Of a DNA stretch of 64,000 nucleotides, positions 8,711 to 17,687 are shown piece by piece. A program made the translations under genes and the position numbers. The notes beneath the pieces were generated by a model that was not told where the DNA came from, ran no database searches, and was given only the letters and a program-made list of their open reading frames with translations. Source of the DNA: Labilibacter marinus (GTDB taxonomy: Bacteria; Bacteroidota; Bacteroidia; Bacteroidales; Marinilabiliaceae); assembly GCF_001659685.2 (NCBI RefSeq), contig NZ_LXYE02000045.1, positions 62,001 through 126,000 of the forward strand, given 5' to 3'. Numbering within the stretch: position 1 is the first letter of the stretch; each line of letters starts with the position of its first letter.

Positions 8711-11700
8711 CTACAAACGAACCACAGCAACCCAATCCTTACCATCAGCAACTGGTGGTTGACCTAAGTCTACTTCGGCTCCAGCCTTAACCGTTTTAAT
8801 TTTTCCTTTCTTTAGATCTCCACCTGTGCGAGGGTTAAACCACATTACTTTTAGTTTTCCACTGGCTGTTGAAAGGTCAACTTTTGAAGTTCCTTTTTTA
8901 AGATAAAAAACATAGATTTCGCCTGGTTTCGCGAATCCATAATCTCCTTTATCTGCCACCATCTCGTCATGGCTCTCCATTTCCCAAAACGGAATATTAT
9001 TATCGCTAAAAAAATCTAAAGCTATTTTTCCTTGATCCCAAAATAAATCACGAGATGCGTAATCCTCGCAAGATAAATCGCTATGTGCATGCTTGTAACC
9101 AAAATACCATTCGGTACCCCAGCCACCTGCCATAAATGTTCCCCAAAGACCATTCATACGGGCATTGTTGTGTTCTGGATTTTCTGCATCGGGCAATAAA
9201 GAGTGCTGTGCATCTCCCGGTTCATCACAAGCTACCGCCCATTGCTTACCAGCCTTTTTTGATTCGTTAATCCATTTTAATACGGCTCCATGTACATTGG
9301 CAAAATCTGCTCTATTAGTTTGTACCGATGGACCCGTTAACGGACTACAAGTACCTAATAAATCATGGAAAGGATTACCATTATGAATTACAATATGACG
9401 TTTATATGGATCGTGATCGGCAAAGTATCCAGCCATAGACAAACGTTGCCATTTAAACTGAGGTGCTGTTCGGTTATTTTTCACCCAGTCTCCACTCTCC
9501 TCACAAAGGTTCCAGTTTAAAGCCAAGTGATGACCAAAGCGCGCAATCAACTCGCGATAATACACTTTACTATTAGCTCCAACTCCACCATTATCTAATA
9601 AGCCTTGGTTTTCAACTTCTAAGGTTTTAAAGTGCAAAAACATGCCTAATTTATCCGAATGCTCAAAAAGAACTTCCCACTGATCTAACTTAGAACAATC
9701 CATTCTGTCGTAGGTATCGTAATCGATATACGGGAATACATTCTGATCATCTCCTCCAATATTCATGGTGATAAAAGAATAAGCATTCATTCCTTTTGAA
9801 GCTAAGTAATTAACCGCTCCTATAATATCTTTTCCCTTTCCATCTTGCCAAGTTGGGTCACCTTCGTTCCAATGCTTTTCGTGTGCTTCCCATTTTTTCA
9901 CCAAGTTATCTTTATGTCCATCGTTATGGAAAGTACCATCAAACTCCTCATAGGCCAACATATTTTCTGGAGCATCTGAACCTACTTTTAAAAAGTATTC
10001 GCCCGTTCCTTCAAACTTTAAATAACGCTCACCCACATATTGCAACATTCCTTTTCCTCTGAAATCGCGACCTGTTTTATCCGTTTCTGCAATATTAAAA
10101 GAACCAAAAGATTGATCCATATATTCGCCACTTTGGCCTGTTTTTTCTTTATCGCTAACAGCTACAAAATTCCCTTTTCTAAAGTTTACTTTATAATCCC
10201 ATTGCCCTATTTTATTGGGAGCAAAATGAACACGCCATTTATTTCCTTTTACGGCAGAAGTATTTCCTGCATCACCGTCCGCAGCAAAGTATCCTGGCAA
10301 CATAAACTTCTGGCCACTTTCTTTGTGCGTAAAGGTTACGTCAAATTTATAGTTCATAAAAGGATTTACCTTAGCTGTTTCTGAGGTTTCTGGACCATCG
10401 AAAGTAAGCGTTACCTTATGCCATCTTTTTAATTCTCCAGTAATATCTGGTTTAACATTAGTTGGCTCTTTTTTTCCTTTATACGCAAGAGGACCAGCAT
10501 TGGCTGCCGTAGCATTTCTATCGATGGCCTTTAGTACTTTTGCTGATTGCCCGAGTGGCACAAAAGCAATTCCCGACCAACGAGCTCTGCTAAACTCGCC
10601 ATTTATACTTCCTACTTTTGCCTTAACCGTAATTTTATCGCCTCTATTCAGCGTTACATTTTCCCAAACTTGGCAATACTTAGAAGCCTCTTCAAAAGAG
10701 TTCAAACTTAAAGGAGGCTTGTATGTTCCGATCAGCTTGTCATTAATCGAAAGCGTATACTCCGATGAACCATCATTTTCTCCAACTCCTAAAAACACCA
10801 CGTCAATGGTTCTATCAAAACCCTTAAACGTTTTCGTAACAATTGCCTCTTTAGCTTGGTTAGGATTAACGGCTAACCAATTTTTATCTACATAAAACTG
10901 CGTTCCTTCTATCGGAAAATCAACCGCTTTAAAAATAGCCACATCGCTTGTGCTTTGCGCTGCTGCCATGGTTACTGGTCTTTTTACCATCATATCCTCA
11001 TCCACCACAGGAAAGGCATTTGGTAAGGTTCCGCTTTTGGCTACTACTTTGGGGCCAACGCCAGCTTCTGGAACATAGTTAATATCGTTGGTTAGTATAA
11101 ACTTATCCATCTCAAAACCATCTTCGCGCATGCTAAAAACAATTTCGTGCTCTCCTTTTTCTTTAATATCTAAATAAATAAGATGATCGACGCCGCAGTG
11201 TACTTTCTCGGTACGTTGCTTACTTTCCCAATGCCAACTTTGTTTATTAGTACACCATTGCATTTTTTGTCCGGACTCTGGCCATTCGCCATTTAATCCC
11301 ACATGAATTCCGTTATCTTCGCTACCAGTGCTATAAGCGCGTACCCAAACGTAATATCTCCCCGGATTATTAATATTCACTTTATAATGAACTAAGGCTA
11401 ATTTGCCTGGCTCACCCGAAAAATTCTCATTAGGAATTAACTTATCACCGTGCGTAACACGCGTATCAGGAATAATTTCGATGTACGCATTATTGCTGGC
11501 TCCTTTACAATGCGGGTCGTCATCATCGCGACCAACTTTTGGCCAAACGCCCTTACTATAAATATACCACTGGCGAATATCGCTTTTAGATTGTTTGTAA
11601 AAATGCTCAGCTTCCACTGCAACAAGACCGTCAATCTCTTCAAAAACGACATCTTCGTTTACAATGGGTTCTGTTTGCGCTTTTGAATGCGTAGTTATCA

Positions 11701-11746
11701 AAAGCATGATTGCTGCCAAAAAGTGCAGAAACAAGGTAGATTTCAT
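8711..11746 (-). CDS. Multidomain DUF5060 glycoside-hydrolase-like protein
   Basis: This 1011-residue protein has a signal peptide (1-23). Residues about 30-222 form a beta-sandwich like the C-terminal domain of GH115 enzymes (VAVEAEHF, GRYYVWVRAY, EDGFEMDKFIL). A second beta-sandwich spans about 240-420. A DUF5060 immunoglobulin-like domain follows (about 440-530), then a TIM-barrel region (about 640-900, with SKGMNAYSFITMN and NWNLCEESGDW supplying acidic residues). It ends with a collagenase-type collagen-binding-like cap (about 940-1011, VMWFNPRTGG). DUF5060 proteins occur in polysaccharide loci of marine Bacteroidota. It is probably an exported glycosidase for a complex, perhaps sulfated, glycan; the activity is not established. 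Confidence 0.75.
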   Translation of the reverse strand: MKSTLFLHFLAAIMLLITTHSKAQTEPIVNEDVVFEEIDGLVAVEAEHFYKQSKSDIRQWYIYSKGVWPKVGRDDDDPHCKGASNNAYIEIIPDTRVTHGDKLIPNENFSGEPGKLALVHYKVNINNPGRYYVWVRAYSTGSEDNGIHVGLNGEWPESGQKMQWCTNKQSWHWESKQRTEKVHCGVDHLIYLDIKEKGEHEIVFSMREDGFEMDKFILTNDINYVPEAGVGPKVVAKSGTLPNAFPVVDEDMMVKRPVTMAAAQSTSDVAIFKAVDFPIEGTQFYVDKNWLAVNPNQAKEAIVTKTFKGFDRTIDVVFLGVGENDGSSEYTLSINDKLIGTYKPPLSLNSFEEASKYCQVWENVTLNRGDKITVKAKVGSINGEFSRARWSGIAFVPLGQSAKVLKAIDRNATAANAGPLAYKGKKEPTNVKPDITGELKRWHKVTLTFDGPETSETAKVNPFMNYKFDVTFTHKESGQKFMLPGYFAADGDAGNTSAVKGNKWRVHFAPNKIGQWDYKVNFRKGNFVAVSDKEKTGQSGEYMDQSFGSFNIAETDKTGRDFRGKGMLQYVGERYLKFEGTGEYFLKVGSDAPENMLAYEEFDGTFHNDGHKDNLVKKWEAHEKHWNEGDPTWQDGKGKDIIGAVNYLASKGMNAYSFITMNIGGDDQNVFPYIDYDTYDRMDCSKLDQWEVLFEHSDKLGMFLHFKTLEVENQGLLDNGGVGANSKVYYRELIARFGHHLALNWNLCEESGDWVKNNRTAPQFKWQRLSMAGYFADHDPYKRHIVIHNGNPFHDLLGTCSPLTGPSVQTNRADFANVHGAVLKWINESKKAGKQWAVACDEPGDAQHSLLPDAENPEHNNARMNGLWGTFMAGGWGTEWYFGYKHAHSDLSCEDYASRDLFWDQGKIALDFFSDNNIPFWEMESHDEMVADKGDYGFAKPGEIYVFYLKKGTSKVDLSTASGKLKVMWFNPRTGGDLKKGKIKTVKAGAEVDLGQPPVADGKDWVAVVRL

Positions 11747-11908
11747 GATTATTTGAATTAATTAAGTGATTTCTCAGTTCTGTATTTTGTATACAAAATG
11801 CTAAAGTATTGAAAATTCAAATAATAGCAAAACAATAATGTTCATATAAAAACATAAAAGCACGATAATGGCATATTTATGTACAAAACCCCTCCTTTTG
11901 TAAAACGA

Positions 11909-11942
11909 AAAAAGCCCCCTGTGCAATTGTAGCACAGCGGAC
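11909..11942 (-). terminator. Terminator of the esterase-like gene
   Basis: Read on the minus strand: stem GCTGTGC / GCACAGG with a 7-nt loop, followed by GGGGC and a T run. It lies about 45 bp past the stop at 11988. Confidence 0.6.
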
Positions 11943-11987
11943 TCTATATCTTACTGAAATATACTATTAATTTTAAGACATAGCTTA

Positions 11988-12755
11988 TTACTCTACTCTC
12001 TCTTTGTCTAAAAAAAACAGCTCAATAGCATGCATATAATTATTCAAAAAATAAATAATCTTGTTCGGTTCCTCCGAAACACTATAATGCCAATTTAACC
12101 CTTTAGGAGCATTAGCTTTTATGTTATCTAAGAATAATTGGATTTGAGATTCCTCCGCCTTACTACTGAAAATGAAATAATCCACATTTTTGTCTTCAAG
12201 ATTGGCAAATGCATCTTTAGAATTTACTCTTCCTGAGATTAAATTTAAATCAGGTACATCTGCAATATACCCGTTAAATAAATCTGGCTTATCTAACATT
12301 AAATAGGTAGTGATCTCTGTTCCTTGTCCCCATATTATCGTTTGTGTAATATTGTATTTAGATTCAAGGTAGGGTAATAATTCATTGTCAAAAAAACGAG
12401 CAATAATATCCATTTTACTATCTATGTTTGAAGAATCGTAATCAGCATACTTATACTGAGGAAACCCAACAATTATTGATGTTGGTATGCTTCTCGCATA
12501 TGCCATTAATTCTGTAGAAGCAGAAAATGCTTTAAAGGATGTATGAGCATCTAACAATAAAATTAATGGAAATCCTTTACCCTCTTTGTAATTGAACGGA
12601 AGATGGGTAAATATATTTAGACTATCATTAAGAATTTTTGAACCTATTTTTGTAGTAAATCCAACTTTTGTTTGAGGAGAATCTCCTATGTTTTGTCCAA
12701 TTGCATTTGCATAGAAAGATATCATTATTGCAACTATCAAAATATAACTTTTCAT
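11988..12755 (-). CDS. Esterase-fold (alpha/beta hydrolase) protein lacking the nucleophile Ser
   Basis: The 255-residue protein has a signal peptide (1-20) and follows the putative-esterase (esterase D/Fes-like) pattern: FTHLPFNYKEGKGFPLILLL, an IIVGFPQ strand, FFDNELLPYLESKY, and the region that normally carries GxSxG. Here that motif reads GQGTE (143-147), so Gly145 replaces the serine, although the following LDKPDLFNGYIA matches active relatives. Catalysis by the usual Ser-His-Asp triad therefore looks impossible. It may be a binding or scaffold pseudoenzyme. It lies downstream of no obvious partner, near the DUF5060 gene. Confidence 0.65.
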   Translation of the reverse strand: MKSYILIVAIMISFYANAIGQNIGDSPQTKVGFTTKIGSKILNDSLNIFTHLPFNYKEGKGFPLILLLDAHTSFKAFSASTELMAYARSIPTSIIVGFPQYKYADYDSSNIDSKMDIIARFFDNELLPYLESKYNITQTIIWGQGTEITTYLMLDKPDLFNGYIADVPDLNLISGRVNSKDAFANLEDKNVDYFIFSSKAEESQIQLFLDNIKANAPKGLNWHYSVSEEPNKIIYFLNNYMHAIELFFLDKERVE

Positions 12756-12873
12756 ACAAGTAGTTTTTTAATTTAGTTATTTGAGCAAAGCATCTCTATA
12801 CTGCATGTAAATGGAGTTAAATCAGAATTCCAGAAAACTTAAACTTTAAAGTTGCACACAGAAAGAAACTAAA

Positions 12874-13263
12874 TTAACGAACTATTTTACCCTTTTCATC
12901 AAAGCTTTCTTTTTTAGCACTCCAAATAAATGCCAATATTCCAGCTCTTGCGATAATAAAGGTAATGATGGCGAATAAAGGATTTAAGATAGCCATTTTT
13001 AATCCGCCTGCTAACAAATGAGGAGTAAGCTCTCCACTCGCTTGTACGTTATCAAACGCCATAATTAGTCCAAACGTTCTCCCTAAAAATCCCCAGGCCA
13101 ATACAAACCAACTCAAAGAAGAGAGTAAAGCTATCGTTTTTCCTTTGTTGCCTTTTTGTAGAGCTCCTTTAATAATTAAACCAATTATTACCAACAATAG
13201 AATGATAATTGGATACGAAAAAAAAGGGCCGCCATCGTTAAACTTACTAAGTAATGCATTCAT
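12874..13263 (-). CDS. Small MotA/TolQ/ExbB-like membrane protein
   Basis: This 129-residue membrane protein has about three hydrophobic segments (17-34, 46-62, 90-115). The stretch GRTFGLIMAFDNVQASGELT, then PHLLAGGLKMAILNPLFAII, resembles the pore-forming helices of the MotA/TolQ/ExbB proton-channel superfamily as found in short Bacteroidota members. No ExbD/TolR partner is adjacent, so coupling to a proton-driven motor is not shown. The divergent neighbour, 200 bp away, is a sensor kinase. The fold family is likely; the role is unknown. Confidence 0.6.
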   Translation of the reverse strand: MNALLSKFNDGGPFFSYPIIILLLVIIGLIIKGALQKGNKGKTIALLSSLSWFVLAWGFLGRTFGLIMAFDNVQASGELTPHLLAGGLKMAILNPLFAIITFIIARAGILAFIWSAKKESFDEKGKIVR

Positions 13264-13464
13264 AACTATTTCTTTTAAAATGAGTAATACTCAAACTTAT
13301 ATAGTATTTCTCTTACTTATATTTTTTATCGACCAAGGTTAAATTAAGCACCCCAAAAGATGATTTATGTATGTATTGATGCCATTTTTGCACAAAACAG
13401 AACTTAACTGGTTATTCATCGATTTATAAATGTAATACAGCAGAAAAATACTAATATTGTAGGA

Positions 13465-14538
13465 ATGAAGCGCAATTGGACCCAACATATAAAACAAATT
13501 CTGCTACATATCACTTTCTGGGTTGGTGTCTGGTTCTTTTATTTTTATTTTTTCAGTTATAATTCCAACGACTACAACTACATCATCTGGTTTTCGAGTT
13601 GCTTGCTGCCACTTACCATGTCTGTTACCTATTTTGTCGATTTGGTTTTAATTCCCAAGTATTTATTAACACGACAATACAAGCAGTTTGTCCTTTATAG
13701 CTTTTACGTGCTAGTAGTTAGCTCCTACGTTACCGTACTAACAATTTATGGTTGTTTGATTTTCCTGCTAAAGTTTAATGTTGCTATTATGCCACCCATG
13801 AGTAAAAACTTCTTTTTTATACTCATCTTGGAATATATGGTGGTTGGCTTTATTAGTTTTGTTAGCGTGCTAAATAAAAATTTTAGAATAGATAGCGAAA
13901 ATAAAGCCCTTCAAAATAAAATACTAAGCACTCAACTACAACTTAAGGAACAGGAGCTGCATTACCTAAAGAGGCAGATTCATCCACATTTTTTGTTTAA
14001 CACCCTCAATACTCTTTATGGCTTTGCCTTGCAACAATCTAAACAAACGCCCGATATCATATTAAAACTTTCTAACTTATTAGATTATATTCTTTATCAG
14101 ATTAACAAACCAAAAGTTAGTTTACAGGAAGAAGTTTTGCATATAAAAGAGTATATCGATTTAGAAAAAATGCGCTTTCAGGATACCTTAAATGTGGATT
14201 TTAAAATGGATGATATCGACAAAAATATTCAGGTAGCTCCCATGTTATTAATCCCTTTTGTTGAGAATGCTTTTAAACACGGAAATATCATCAATGGCTT
14301 TCTTCATATCAATATTCAAGTAAAACTAGAAAGTAATCAATTGAGCTTTAACATTGACAACAGTATAAAACAAGATGATAATGCTGTAGCTCATAAAGGA
14401 ATTGGCCTAGAGAATATTAAAAAACGTTTGGATTTACATTATACCAGTAAAGGCTATCAATTAACACCTACTCTAGAGAAAAATTTATACAAGGTATCAC
14501 TGACCATTTACGATTTAAACCTATTACAAAATGTCTGA
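13465..14538 (+). CDS. LytS/YehU-type sensor histidine kinase
   Basis: The 357-residue protein has four transmembrane helices in residues 10-135, a coiled-coil linker (140-170), a His-kinase domain (phospho-acceptor His173 in QIHPHFLFNTLNTLYG) and an ATP-binding domain (MLLIPFVENAFKHG, KGIGLENIKKRL). This is the LytS/YehU class, which signals to LytTR response regulators. The next gene is such a regulator and overlaps it by 8 bp, so the two form a co-translated pair. The short sensor region suggests a membrane or small-molecule cue. Confidence 0.92.
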   Translation: MKRNWTQHIKQILLHITFWVGVWFFYFYFFSYNSNDYNYIIWFSSCLLPLTMSVTYFVDLVLIPKYLLTRQYKQFVLYSFYVLVVSSYVTVLTIYGCLIFLLKFNVAIMPPMSKNFFFILILEYMVVGFISFVSVLNKNFRIDSENKALQNKILSTQLQLKEQELHYLKRQIHPHFLFNTLNTLYGFALQQSKQTPDIILKLSNLLDYILYQINKPKVSLQEEVLHIKEYIDLEKMRFQDTLNVDFKMDDIDKNIQVAPMLLIPFVENAFKHGNIINGFLHINIQVKLESNQLSFNIDNSIKQDDNAVAHKGIGLENIKKRLDLHYTSKGYQLTPTLEKNLYKVSLTIYDLNLLQNV

Positions 14539-15250
14539 AATAATTAGCTGCATTATTGTTGATGACGAACCGATGGCAAGAGAGGTGCTTCAAAGCCATT
14601 TGTCTAAAATTGAAAACATCAAAGTACTGGCTACCTGTAAAAATGCATTGGAAGCTTTTAAGTGGGTTAGCTCATCGGAAGTTGACCTGATATTTTTAGA
14701 TATTAACATGCCCGAAATATCCGGACTGGATTTTGCCAAAGCCATTAGCGATCATCAAAAGATAATTTTCACTACGGCCTATCGCGAATATGCCATTGAT
14801 GGTTTTGATTTAAGAGCGGTGGATTACCTGCTAAAGCCCATCACCTTTGAACGCTTACTACAATCGATTGATAAGTTTATGAACGAGCAGCCAAAAGTTG
14901 TTGCTACCGAACAAGAAGTTATTGTCGAAACCAAAAATGATTTCTTTTTTGTACGTTCAGATAGAAAGATGATTAAGGTAGATTACAACCAAATTCTATA
15001 CATAGAAAGCTTAAGTGATTACATTAAGATCCATTTAAAAACACAGTCCATCGTTACACGCGAAACCATATCTAACATTGAAGCTAAACTGCCGCAAAAG
15101 GATTTCATCCGCACCCACCGATCGTATATTGTTGCTATACATATGATAGAATCGTTTACCCACGAATATATTGAGATGAATAAAAAAACGATTCCTATAA
15201 GTCGAAATTACAAAAGTGAGGTATTAAATAGGTTAGAGCATATATCATAA
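14531..15250 (+). CDS. LytTR-family response regulator
   Basis: The 239-residue protein has an N-terminal receiver domain with phospho-acceptor Asp57 (LIFLDINMPEISG), acidic pocket IVDDEP (9-14) and the conserved Lys in YLLKPI. The C-terminal LytTR DNA-binding domain is about 140-239 (VDYNQILYIESLSDYIKIHL, FIRTHRSYIVA, IPISRNYK). It is the partner of the kinase just upstream. A likely target is the beta-barrel gene that follows 122 bp downstream from its own promoter; that link is inference. Confidence 0.92.
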   Translation: MSEIISCIIVDDEPMAREVLQSHLSKIENIKVLATCKNALEAFKWVSSSEVDLIFLDINMPEISGLDFAKAISDHQKIIFTTAYREYAIDGFDLRAVDYLLKPITFERLLQSIDKFMNEQPKVVATEQEVIVETKNDFFFVRSDRKMIKVDYNQILYIESLSDYIKIHLKTQSIVTRETISNIEAKLPQKDFIRTHRSYIVAIHMIESFTHEYIEMNKKTIPISRNYKSEVLNRLEHIS

Positions 15251-15266
15251 AATTAAATTCTTTTTT

Positions 15267-15297
15267 GTTGACTTGAAAAAACAAAATTATAACTTTG
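15267..15297 (+). promoter_or_regulatory. Promoter of the beta-barrel gene
   Basis: GTTG (15267-15270), 19 bp, then TAACTTTG (15290-15297) fits the Bacteroidota promoter pattern. Transcription would start near 15304, leaving a 5' leader of about 70 nt. Confidence 0.55.
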
Positions 15298-15372
15298 GTA
15301 TCATCGAAAATTTAAACTAATCATTTTAAGTATTAACCACAGGTTATAAATAGCCTGTATTAAACTATTGTT

Positions 15373-15891
15373 ATGAAGAAAATTACACTATTGCTATTGG
15401 CTCTTGTTATGACAGCTTCTTTCTCTAGCCTTAAAGCTGGCGATAATAAAATTGGTGTTAGAGCAGGTTGGCAACAAACCATGTTTATGTATGATGGAAA
15501 TAAGGTAGGAGATAACTTATCTGGATATTATGTAGGAGCATTTAGAGATCACCAACTAGTGCCTTTATTGCGCTTTAGTGCAGGTTTAGAATTATCTCAA
15601 TTTGGAGCTGAAATAGAAAAAGAAAAAATGGCTATCACCTACTTAGGTATTCCGTTAGCACTTAAAGCAAAACTAGGACCAATTTCAGCCATTGGAGGAA
15701 GTGGTATTAATTTTAAAATTGGTGAAAGCGATGGAATGGATGTGAATAGTATCGATATACCTGTGTACCTTGGAGCTGGGTTCAATATTTTAATGATAGG
15801 TATTGAAGGTCGTTATATTTGGGGTTTAAGTGATGTTGCTGACGGTATAAAAAACAGAGGATTTCAATTAGGAGCAACTATAAGGTTTTAA
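15373..15891 (+). CDS. Small outer-membrane beta-barrel protein (PorT-like family)
   Basis: The 172-residue product has a signal peptide (1-22, ...SSLKA) and then a short barrel of about eight amphipathic strands: KIGVRAGWQQTMFMYD, LSGYYVGAF, LLRFSAGLELSQFG, YLGIPLALKAKLG, and the final GFQLGATIRF ending in an aromatic residue. This is the outer_membrane_beta-barrel family (PF13568-like) that is abundant in Bacteroidota. It stands alone between its own promoter and a strong terminator. No specific function can be given. Confidence 0.75.
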   Translation: MKKITLLLLALVMTASFSSLKAGDNKIGVRAGWQQTMFMYDGNKVGDNLSGYYVGAFRDHQLVPLLRFSAGLELSQFGAEIEKEKMAITYLGIPLALKAKLGPISAIGGSGINFKIGESDGMDVNSIDIPVYLGAGFNILMIGIEGRYIWGLSDVADGIKNRGFQLGATIRF

Positions 15892-15927
15892 ACGTAATAA
15901 GATTTCACCTCTATTGGAGGAAAAACA

Positions 15928-15959
15928 AAAGCCCGCTGAACAGTTGTTCAGCGGGCTTT
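15928..15959. terminator. Strong bidirectional terminator
   Basis: A perfect 15-bp stem, AAAGCCCGCTGAACA / TGTTCAGCGGGCTTT, with a 2-nt centre is flanked by A and T tracts. It separates the barrel gene from the convergent peptide transporter. Confidence 0.9.
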
Positions 15960-15981
15960 ATTATATTATAAATACCAGTGT

Positions 15982-17502
15982 TTAGTTGATACCTTTCATC
16001 ATTTTACTTAACCAAGGTCCAAGGATAAACAACAATAATGTTGCAACACCTGTAATGGCTGAAACAAACCAGAATACATTTACAGGCTGCCCCATGGCTA
16101 CTTCCATCGATTTTGAAAGTTTTTCCATTTGCGATGCACCAAAATTACCTGCAGCAAAGGAGAACATCCAAACACCCATCATAGTAGATATTAATTTTGG
16201 CGGCGCTAACTTAGTCACCATCGATAATCCAATTGGCGAAATACAAAGCTCACCCATGGTAAAGATTAAATAAACCAAAGTTAACCAAAGTGAGGAAACA
16301 AGTACAATAGACTCTCCACCATTAGAAATACCATCAGCAACAGCCATAACTGCAGCTCCAATGGCCAACAACATCATACCCCAAGCAAACTTAAATGGTG
16401 TTTTAGGGTTCATTTTAAACTTATCTAATCTTAACCAAAGTATGGAGAATACTGGCGCAAGAAGTACAATAAAAATGGCATTAATAGCTTGAAACCATGA
16501 CGCTGGAATCTCAAAGCTACCTAGCATACGATTTGTATTTTCTTCGGCAAAAAGGTTAAATGTTGTACCTGCTTGCTCAAAGCCAACCCAAAAGAAAATA
16601 TTAAAAAATGCCAATACAAGAATAACAGCCACTCTTGCCCATTGCTCTTTTCCTTCCGTTCCTCTAATGATAGATACAATTAAGTATCCTCCTCCAATAA
16701 CACCAACAACCTTAGGAATAATGCTCTGCGTACTTTCTGATAAAGCTGCCCAACCTTGCATAAACCCAATTACTCCAAATACTAGAATAGCCACAAAACC
16801 AGCTATCTTACCCCATTCTAATCCATTTAAACGAGTTCGAGTTTCTTCCGATTTAGGAGGCATACCAATACGACCCAATGTTTTTTCTGAGCGCATTAAA
16901 AACCAAAGAACGCCGACTAGCATTCCAACTCCAGCCGATAAGTAACCATATTCCCAACTTACACTTTCTCCTAACCAGCCAGCAACTAAGGGCGAAATAA
17001 ATGCTCCCAAGTTAATACCCATATAAAAAATGGTAAATCCACCATCTTTACGCGGATCATTGTTATCATACAAATCACCCACCATGGTAGATATATTTGG
17101 TTTAAAGAAACCATTACCAAAGATTAACACACCTAAACCAGCATAAAACCAAAATTGACGCGATTCTAAATCATCACCTCCGATGGCGGCAGCAGATAAC
17201 ATGAACTGGCCAATTGCCATAGTTAATCCACCAATGTATATAGTCATTCTCTGACCTAATACCTTATCCGCTAATACTCCTCCAAGCATTGGCGTTACAT
17301 ATACCAAACCCGTAAATATACCGTAGATGGTAAATGCAGCTTCTCTATCTAATCCAAATCCTCCTTTAGCAAATTCGGCAGTTAAAAAAAGCACTAATAG
17401 TGCACGCATACCGTAATAGCTAAACCGCTCCCACATTTCTGTTGCAAACAGCGTTGACAACCCCATTGGGTGACCAAAAAACGCTTTGTCGTTTTTACTC
17501 AT
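15982..17502 (-). CDS. POT-family proton-dependent oligopeptide transporter
   Basis: The 506-residue protein has about 14 transmembrane helices. It shows the POT/PTR hallmark ExxERFxYYG near the N-terminus (EMWERFSYYGMRALLVLFL), where the acidic pair takes part in proton coupling, and the second family signature FTIFYMGINLGAFISPLVAG. It imports di- and tripeptides with protons across the inner membrane. It is monocistronic, with the terminator at 15928-15959. The peptidase PepD at 20.7 kb may act on the imported peptides, though the genes are not linked as an operon. Confidence 0.92.
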   Translation of the reverse strand: MSKNDKAFFGHPMGLSTLFATEMWERFSYYGMRALLVLFLTAEFAKGGFGLDREAAFTIYGIFTGLVYVTPMLGGVLADKVLGQRMTIYIGGLTMAIGQFMLSAAAIGGDDLESRQFWFYAGLGVLIFGNGFFKPNISTMVGDLYDNNDPRKDGGFTIFYMGINLGAFISPLVAGWLGESVSWEYGYLSAGVGMLVGVLWFLMRSEKTLGRIGMPPKSEETRTRLNGLEWGKIAGFVAILVFGVIGFMQGWAALSESTQSIIPKVVGVIGGGYLIVSIIRGTEGKEQWARVAVILVLAFFNIFFWVGFEQAGTTFNLFAEENTNRMLGSFEIPASWFQAINAIFIVLLAPVFSILWLRLDKFKMNPKTPFKFAWGMMLLAIGAAVMAVADGISNGGESIVLVSSLWLTLVYLIFTMGELCISPIGLSMVTKLAPPKLISTMMGVWMFSFAAGNFGASQMEKLSKSMEVAMGQPVNVFWFVSAITGVATLLLFILGPWLSKMMKGIN

Positions 17503-17687
17503 ATTTTAATAGTTCTAATTATTATATATTGTTTATGTTGTATACCTGATTCTTACTTATCTTTGTAACACGCACAAATGTAGAAAAAACAGAACATGAA
17601 TATAGTGCTTTTTCTCATGTTCAGGTTTTTTAATGTATTTTTTACAGTTTTGCTTTATTTAGGGTATTAACGTAATTTTTTATCAAA

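Noticed and set aside
10040-10384. 114-codon plus-strand open frame inside the DUF5060 gene
   Set aside because: It lies wholly opposite a well-supported coding sequence, lacks known motifs and has the composition of an antisense shadow. The same applies to other opposite-strand frames inside long genes, for example at 10500-10895, 46416-46757 and 61694-62008.
13280-13342. 20-residue plus-strand peptide gene (MSNTQTYIVFLLLIFFIDQG)
   Set aside because: It is hydrophobic and starts with ATG, but it is very short, has no promoter or conserved context, and AT-rich DNA easily gives such frames.
15928-15959. Small RNA or riboswitch
   Set aside because: It is a simple perfect hairpin with A and T flanks between convergent genes, fully explained as a bidirectional terminator.
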